64,000 nt of DNA. Origin: Glebionis coronaria (taxonomy: Eukaryota > Streptophyta > Magnoliopsida > Asterales > Asteraceae). Location: positions 617,472,580 through 617,536,579 of the forward strand of contig CM046877.1 of NCBI GenBank assembly GCA_025667525.1, written 5' to 3'. Shown here piece by piece: positions 56,930 through 64,000 of the stretch (position 1 is the stretch's first letter; each line of letters opens with the position of its first letter). A model generated the notes under the pieces. That model was not told the DNA's origin. It worked only from the letters and a program-made list of their open reading frames with translations, and searched no databases. Made by a program: the position numbers and the translations under genes.

Positions 56930-59900
56930 ACCCCGGTGTAAAACCAGGCCTTATATACATAATAAAAACAGCTATAGTTTTATGTTTAAATTAACCCATG
57001 ACATATTTTAAAATCAACCCATTAACATTAGTGTTATTGTTATGAGAGCAAAAACTATGTCTAAATCATTTCTCATTCATTATAAGGTTTAGGTGGTGGT
57101 GTTGTCGTGGTGGCTGGTGTTGATAGGTCTGCTCTGAAATCACTTTGTGGGTGCATGCAAAGCACAAAGCACTAGTGTCAACTTAAGTAAGTTCTTGTGT
57201 AAAAAGAATATGTAGCTATCCAAATGTAAAGGAACACTTTTAGTATGCCACTCAAAATTAAAAAGAATTGAAGAGGAATTTTTAAGCAATAAGCATATAC
57301 AAGACTATTTGTTTTATGCATGACCAACCTTTTTCCTCTCCTTGCAGCGCGTCATGGACCATTGAACTAGTCCAGTTGGTTGACAATTAACATAGTCGGC
57401 TAACAAAATCTATTTTTGGTTCAATACACAATGAAAAGACGACATTCAAAAACTGGTTTATTCTTATACAAATGTATAAACCTAATAATAAGTGTGTAAA
57501 CACTTATCCTTTTGCCACTAAAATCAAGGAAAAACAAGACCTAATCATGTGTTTAATGTCGAAAAAGTCGGAATTACGCGTGGTTTTGTGTTTTATGTGT
57601 TAAATAGGTACAAATGATCAAAAGAAGAGAAAACACGGGATTTCACGGTCAAATGATGAAGAAAAGTCCAAAAAGAGACAAAGACAAAGTCAAAAGACCA
57701 AAGTGTGCCGAAGATCACGAAAACCGACAAAGTCGACTGAATTTTGAAGAAATTATAAAGAAAGTCGGAATCAAGCTCGTTTTAATGTAATTAATCATTT
57801 TTAAAGATATTCGAGCCAAGTGGGTCCCACATCGGATAAATGGGCTCAAAAGCCCATTTAAGGAAAAAGGGTTACTTAACTTTTCACCACAAGTCCAATT
57901 AAAAGCCCATTAATGGAGAGTTAAAGGATGGGTTACATGTTCATGGTTTTAAGCCCAAAATGAGGGACGATGGATATTTGGGCCTCAAAGCGCAATTACA
58001 TAAACATGGGACGAGTAAGTGAGATTTGTTTTCACTTTGGACGGTCAACTCTCATCACCAGTCAATTTTCATAAACGTAACCCACGTGTCTTCCATTTTT
58101 ATTTTCCCCAATACACAAATAAATAATTACCCACACCCTCACTTATTACGTTACAAACAAAGTAAAAACCTCTCACCCACCATTCCTTCTTCCCCACAAA
58201 ACTCGCTCCTTCCCTCAAACCCTAAATCTTTACTGTTAAAAAATTAACCACTATATTTTGGGGCTTTTTACATCAGTGATTAATTCACACAAATCCAGTA
58301 AGATCCCCCCAAGAATCAGAGAGAGTGGTCCTCAATCCAAAACAATACGTGGCATCAAATCCTGTTTTGATTGGTGGAATCAAATCACCAACACATAGCC
58401 ATCCAATTATATCATTCCACATCACACTCAAACAAACACAACTAGCACAAAAATTGCCACCCTGGCAATCCGTGTGCAAGGAATCATTCTACACCGTAAG
58501 ATTGAAGAATTTGAAGAGAGAGAAGAAGAAAGAAGGATTGGACGGATGAGATTGATTGCTTAATGTTGAGCCAAGAAGAGGGTTTCTTGGGGTTTCTCCT
58601 ATAAAAACCCCTCCTATCCTGTAATTTGAGTACCTTTTTCTTTTTAGTTTAATATTTATTTTCTGAAAAATAGATTTAGGATTTGATGTAATTTCTTTTT
58701 AAAAGTATTGTATTCTGAATTTCAATTAATGAAAATTAAAGTTTCAATTTAATTTAGTGTTTCGTTTAATATTATTGCTTCATTTTCTTGAATTTATTTT
58801 TGATATAATAATTATTGGATTAAAAAGTTAAGAGATAATCTCCCCTACTGGGAAATTATAAAAAAAAAAAAAATTAAATTAAATAAATAAATATTGGATT
58901 CGGTTACTGTTAAAAAAAACTATGGTGATGATGATGGAACTTGGGTAAGAGAACGGTGGTGTTTGGTTGATTCAATTCAGTTCACAAGGTGGCTCAGCGC
59001 CAACCTTCTACTCAAAGGTTCATCAAAAGGTTTGTCTTCTTTTATTTTATTTATGTTTATTTAGTTCTATCTGCTTGAGTATTCTGTAGATCTGCTTAGT
59101 TAAGTTTCAGTCAGTCTATATTTGTTGTTTCTTTTATTGCGTATCTGCTTATTTTATTATGCTATTGTTAATTTAGTCTTTCTGTTTAAGTTCATGATAG
59201 ATTTTGTTTAAGTTGAATCGAATAGTTTTGAGTATCTGCTTGGTTTATTAGTTGTCTGCTTAAGTTTATTGTATGTTTAGATTTGTTTTAGGTTTATTTA
59301 AATTTTGATATAATTGTTTAGCTGTTTTAGGTTTAATTGTTTTAGGTTTATTTAAATTTTAATTTTAAGTAGCTATTATCTAGTCTCTGTTTGGATTATT
59401 GCTATTCGGAATTTGGCTTATTTGATTAATCTGTAGGAGTGTTTGTTTGTTTTTCGTATCTGAATGTTTAGATCTGCTTATGTGATAGTTTGTTTAGCTT
59501 ATTAGGGTATTTCATTTTTAGCTTATTAGCTACTGCTTATTTGGATTCGTGCCTGCGTATTGCTTTTATCTGTCTTAACTAGATCTTTGTTATTTGGTTA
59601 TTACTTTGTTGCGTATAAATACTCAAACCCCATTGGTTTGAGTAAGTTTAAAATCCAAAAAATTCCAAAAAAAAATTATATAAGTAGCAAAACTGGTCCT
59701 GGTGGGATTCGACCCCCAGACCTACCGTCTAATAACCAAACAGCACAACCAACTCTGCTATTGCTTTTCTTGTGTTCATCTTTGTGCAATTTAATTAATA
59801 TAGGAATTTTTTTAATCTGGCAGCTTTTAATTAAATTAGTTTAAATCAATTTTAGGTTTAATAAAATTTAGATAAAAGTTTTATTTCATTTTAATCCAGT

Positions 59901-60780
59901 TTATCTTGAAAAATATAAAAAGTTAAAAAATATATTTAGATTTTATTTACTTTAGGAATTTTAAATTATTTTTCGTTTAATTCAAAAATAGTTTTTTTTA
60001 AGTTTTTAAATCCTTATTTACATTTTAGATTTAAAATAGTTTTCAATTAAATTTTACTTTTATAAAAAATACAAAAAGACAAAAATATATTTTCTTTATT
60101 TGCTTTCACAATTTTAAAGTATATTTAAAATTACTTTTATTTCAAATAGTTTTATTTTTTTTTTAATTTGCTTTTAAAATTGGATTTTATTTAAAAAGTT
60201 TGTTTTAGTTTAAAATTAGTATTAAATTTAAATTAGATTTATTTTAAAATAGTTTTTAAAATTGTTTAGATAATTTTTAAATAGATTTTTATTATTGAAT
60301 AGTTTTAGTTTAAATTACCCAAAAATTTTAGTCACCAAAAATAAAGTTAAGTCGAAACGTTAATTGAAAATCAAATTCGAGTCGATCCGAGAAACGATAA
60401 TAGATATAACGAAAAAAAGGGCATACAAAACCTAAGTTTCACCTAACATGAGCTAAAACGTCCTAATGAAGTTTCCTGCAAATTGATCATAGTCTACGCC
60501 TGATATATCTATATCACAAAAGACCAGCAGCCAAAACATTTTACAAAAAAGGTATTTCATGCAAAAAATTTGTTAATGCGTACTTTTGATGCTCCACTCG
60601 CACTTTATACTAAAAGCTTACCTCATCTAGACAGGATGTAAATAAGGTGCTGCATTCTAAGGTAATTGTTTAATGATACTACATCTACGCCCCTTTCTTA
60701 AAAAAGGAAAAAAGTTGTACTTTTTATTCCCTGGTCACCCAAAAACTAAAAAAATTATAAATTTACGTTGCATCTTAGAA
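56930..60780. other. AT-rich region without a recognised gene
   Basis: 57541-58650 has a moderately GC-richer block with GTCCCACATCG (57824-57834), a TGGGCTC...GAGCCCA-type short inverted repeat and CTCCTATAAAAACCCC (58597-58612), a good TATA box. From 58640 to 60340 the sequence is T/A-homopolymer rich and resembles a long leader, intron or decayed retroelement interior. A tRNA-like GGTGGGATTCGACCC at 59699 was noted but no cloverleaf forms. No paired LTRs were found. Confidence 0.35.
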
Positions 60781-61987
60781 CTAACCTTTTAATTGGTAAT
60801 CTGATCTCAATGTGAAAACGGCTAAAGCAGTGGGGTAAAGTATATTAAAAAAGCATGATTCAAGAAAAAATATAACCTCTTCAACATCTCTTGGTCGTTT
60901 GATAACATGTTGCATCCTTCTTAAGTCACAGCTTTTCCTTGGACCATATACTCGAAACATTTTGGCTGCCATCATTGAATTGGGAAAAAAGTAAATTTAT
61001 ATATTACATACAGAAGAAAGAAACACATGAACATTACAGATGTTATGTATGTTAGATAGATGTTATGTGCACGACGACCGAGTCTCCATTGGGCGAGTGT
61101 TTCTAAATTGGTCTTCCTTTTCGGTTATAACTGACAAAAGGTTAACCTACGTTTGTTGTCAAAAACAAAACCCGTAAGGCAACCATATAAGCAGAAATAA
61201 AACCCCCGGGCCCATCATTATGCAGCAAGTATTTTGTGCACCACCTAATCCGCTCTATTGAATAATTAGGCAAATTGTATTTTGGGTTTATTTATCTTAA
61301 TTTCAGTAATACACATAAGTTTACTTGAACTGCAATCTAGACATATGAATAAAAACTATTGGTTTTAACCAAATTAAATCATTAAATCCAAACCACAAAA
61401 TTACTGGCTAGAACAAATAACATATATTTCAGCTACGTTTTCAACATGCAAACATTAGAATACCGACTTTGTTTTTAATCAAGGAATCATTACCCCTTTT
61501 TAAAATGAGTGTAATGCTATTTAATCAAACAAACCACCCCTACTCAAATAAGTATAATGGTTTGCAATCAAACAATGACTACCTCTTTTTTAAATCAGTA
61601 TAAGCATACACTAAAGAAAACAACTAATCCCCTTTCGAAGAACAATAATAAGGCAACACAATCTCACGAAATGCAAATAATTGAAAGAGCCTAATAAAGA
61701 ATCATCAGTAGCTAGTAATAATAACAAATCACTAAAATAAAACCTCAAATCTAATGAACACAAAATTAGCAGCAGGTGACAGGTTGTGTGTCTCTATGCA
61801 ATTATTAGGGTTTCGAACAGCCGCTCTAAAAGTAATATTGAAGAAAATATGAATTATTGGTCAATATGTATACAACAACTAATACCTGCGGACTGTTCAA
61901 GACACATGGCATCCTAAAATTCGCATAGGAAGAAATCAACGGCTACAAATGGGGTTTTAGAAAACGGCCATACCTGATACCAAAGGA
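60781..61987. other. Mostly AT-rich region with weak minus-strand exon signals
   Basis: A minus-strand open segment at about 60870-60960 (MFRVYGPRKSCDLRRM, HVIKRPRDVEE) lies after a possible acceptor ATGGCAG. Near 61890 a short ATGCCATGTGTC...CCGCAG/GTATTAG could be a first coding exon (MPCVLNSPQ). Neither could be tied to a known protein; both are weak. Confidence 0.2.
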
Positions 61988-61990
61988 ACA

Positions 61991-62108
61991 CATACGGGTG
62001 AACAGTTTTTCAAACGAATACACGGTTGACATGTGGATTTGGTTGAGGAACTCATACCGGTGAACAGGTTTTCAAACGAATACACGGTTCAGATGTGGAT
62101 TTGGTCAA
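61991..62108 (+). repeat. Two tandem 62-bp repeats
   Basis: Blocks starting CATACGGGTGAACAG (61991) and CATACCGGTGAACAG (62053) share TTTTCAAACGAATACACGG and ATGTGGATTTGGT. They lie upstream of the possible minus-strand first exon and could be promoter or 5' UTR sequence. Confidence 0.7.
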
Positions 62109-62598
62109 TCGAATGTACGGGAGGGACAAAAACGAACGGCAGATAAGAGGGTAACACTTTCTCCTCTAAAACATTTATAATGTTTTTTATTGGGTTATTT
62201 TATCATTCCCCTTATTGTATCACTTGTTTATGTAGGGTAACAGATCACGCCTTAAGCTAGTTTATTTTGTCAACAAAGTCGAGTGCAGGATGAGATCGAC
62301 TGGTTTTTGCAAAGGGATCGATCAAGTTTACTTGACGTATATATATAACTAATGAAAAATACGTGAAATGCACTTTGGTTCGTCGATACATATAGTTTTT
62401 GTACGTACAAATATCTTTTTGTTGATTCACAATTGCCATTTTCGTATAAATTCACTAAAATCTGTTAGCTGAAATAAACTTTGATGTTTACATGGTATTT
62501 TGTAAATTAAATGAATCAAATATTACGATTTTAAAACTCATCCTCGTTGACCAACTAACTTTCTTTTCTAAAGTGGCTTTTTTTTTCTATACTCATCC

Positions 62599-62606
62599 TA
62601 TAAAAA
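62599..62606 (+). promoter_or_regulatory. TATA box of A3
   Basis: TATAAAAA in the same CATCCTATAAAAACC context as in A1. Confidence 0.55.
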
Positions 62607-62699
62607 CCGCTCGTTACCTCTTCATTTGATCAGCAATTTAACCTCAAAACACTTTCCTATTTGATAGACCAAAACACATACTTAAAAACCTTAGAAAAA

Positions 62700-63158
62700 A
62701 TGGAGCAAAATTTACCAGTAATCACCAAAAAGTTATGGAGCTTAATGCAATGTTCTTCATGTTGAAGAAAGGAATTTCCAAAGCAAAAATCATGATTGAT
62801 CTTAGCATGATGATCAAACGAGGAAAGATCATCACCGAGAAGCCCACCTTATCGTCCTATGAATTCAGCTGCAACAACACCCCTCCTTATCCACTCTATG
62901 TTTTCCTCACACAAGAAAAACCGAAATAAACGCCAACATCTTACTAATTATAACCCACCACTAGCGATAAACGATTGTGATGATATAGTAATCAATTATG
63001 CGGTTCTTAAGGCTCTCAATATGGTGACAAACACCTCACCAATGAGGATAACTGACTCACCTATGCCGGTAACTAATGGTGGCGAAGATGGTCACGTGGA
63101 CGAGGTTGCTGAGAAGTTCATAAGGAGGTTTTATAATGATTTGAGACGTGAAAAATAA
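62700..63158 (+). pseudogene. DUF761 A-type copy 3 (A3), frameshifted
   Basis: Starts like A1 (MEQNLPVITKKLWSLM), but a 4-bp deletion (GTGT) after codon 16 brings a TGA at 62763-62765. Further on a 2-bp deletion in ACTCTCTATG (near 62898) returns the reading to the original frame, so the C-terminal DUF761 motif (VDEVAEKFIRRFYNDLRR) ends in register at TAA. A +3 insertion (ATCATCACC) is in between. The promoter is conserved, so a transcript is possible, but only a 21-residue peptide would be read from the first ATG. Confidence 0.85.
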
Positions 63159-64000
63159 AGGAGGGACTTGCATGTCATTAGTGAATATGTAGAGTTTTTA
63201 TGAAACTATGCTTGTAGGTTTTGTGATTTGTGTAACCCTAACAATTTTGGTACTGTATCTTTTTACATCATTTTATTTTATGAAGAATAAATATCATTTT
63301 TATTTCATTTTTATTTCATTTTTAATAGCTCTTGTGAAGAATCTTAAAGCATTAAACTTGTTTATAAGTTTATTGATGTTTGTATATGTTCGTTCTTCTC
63401 AAGAACTCGGAGCAGTTTTCGAGTTAGACTTTCGATACATTATAACATAAATGATTGAATTATAGGGCCGGTTTGCGTATTTGTCAGTTTGACACCTTAA
63501 TGGTTCGATGTTTGAATTCGTTTAAATAACTTTTACACTACGACGTCCAACTGAACTTTGATTTCGATTCAGAGGTTAATCGGGTCAAATTCCTTTAATT
63601 ATGGTGTTACGCGGTTTAACTTGTCTTGTTGGTTGCAGACTAGCTGAGCTGATGAAAACCGCCACAAAATCAACCAACTTTTAGTTTTCTTTTAATGCTT
63701 ATTCAATGATAATGTCATGTACAGCATCTATGTATACTACCATTCACGAACTTAAAGTGGAAACATTAAAGCAAAAGAGGCAACTTTTATAAAGAAGAAG
63801 CCGAACCAAAATGGTACATGTTTGACATACCTTTTTGTATTTGGCCAAACATGTTATATTACCAAAATCTTTACTTTGATTAAACCCTTTAATTAAGCCC
63901 AAAAAAATCCTACTAAGATTAAAAAAATCATAACAAACTTATAAATTTTTGTAATGAGTAGGCAATCAACTTTTGAAGATCGAAAATGCTTTTTAGATAC
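63159..64000. other. A3 downstream flank, start of unit-3 intergenic region
   Basis: Aligns with the A1 and A2 flanks (GTGTAACCCTAAC, GACGTCCAACTGAAC, GTGGAAACATTAAAG) without the MULE, copia or 278-bp insert. No gene within the window; a B-type copy would be expected beyond the right edge. Confidence 0.55.

Noticed and set aside
59695..59720. tRNA-like GGTGGGATTCGACCC
   Set aside because: Only a T-arm-like stretch; no D-arm, anticodon arm or acceptor pairing.
57541..60420. An LTR retrotransposon or LARD with TGTCGAAAAAG start
   Set aside because: No second LTR, PBS or TSD could be found; left as unclassified.

Overview
The window is nuclear DNA of a flowering plant. The evidence is intron-bearing genes, a nuclear-type tRNA-Lys(CUU), plant Ty1/copia, L1-type LINE, Mutator-like and CACTA (En/Spm) elements, and the plant-only DUF761 family. 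An Asteraceae origin is my guess from the feel of the CACTA and copia families and is not proven here. No bacterial or organellar features were seen. All identities and differences were read by eye.

Backbone. The left edge holds the last exon of an enolase gene (minus strand). Next comes an ancestral tandem array whose unit is: short 'A-type' DUF761 gene, then longer 'B-type' DUF761 gene, then tRNA-Lys. Unit 1 has A1 (682-1143, open), B1 (16153-16674, open, natural stop lost) and a dead tRNA-Lys (18127-18199). Unit 2 has A2 (42284-42534, 3' fragment), B2 (44084-44587, open) and an intact tRNA-Lys (53505-53577). Unit 3 begins with A3 (62700-63158, frameshifted) and runs off the window. The paralogous units act as empty-site controls that bracket later insertions.

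Insertions in unit 1. A Mutator-like element (2097-9406; TIRs of about 145 bp; 9-bp target duplication) contains an intact Ty1/copia element on the minus strand (2669-8974; two 500-bp LTRs identical by eye; one 1539-residue gag-pol frame). A decayed L1-type LINE (about 10091-15625) lies between it and B1.

Central complex. A CACTA element inserted downstream of the unit-1 tRNA. A tandem duplication of about 9.9 kb then joined the inside of its TNP2 transposase gene to the inside of B1. This left a 3'-truncated CACTA-1 (19435-26360), a full-length CACTA-2 (29352-42086, TSD GTA) and, at the junction, an in-frame chimeric ORF (26031-26591) joining the transposase N-terminus to the DUF761 C-terminus. 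CACTA-2 carries a TNP2-type transposase gene (two frameshifts), a Ptta/En/Spm-like second gene (one nonsense codon, one frameshift) and a small antisense GRF zinc-finger gene. It also carries a 41-bp minisatellite (69 units in CACTA-1, 51 in CACTA-2), a set of 27-bp palindromes and a foldback upstream of TNP2.

Right part. A second, decayed copy of the same copia family (44814-51143, plus strand) lies just after B2. From 54 to 62.6 kb the sequence is AT-rich, with weak candidate exons on the minus strand, one foldback MITE-like structure and a short tandem repeat near 62 kb. No gene there could be named.
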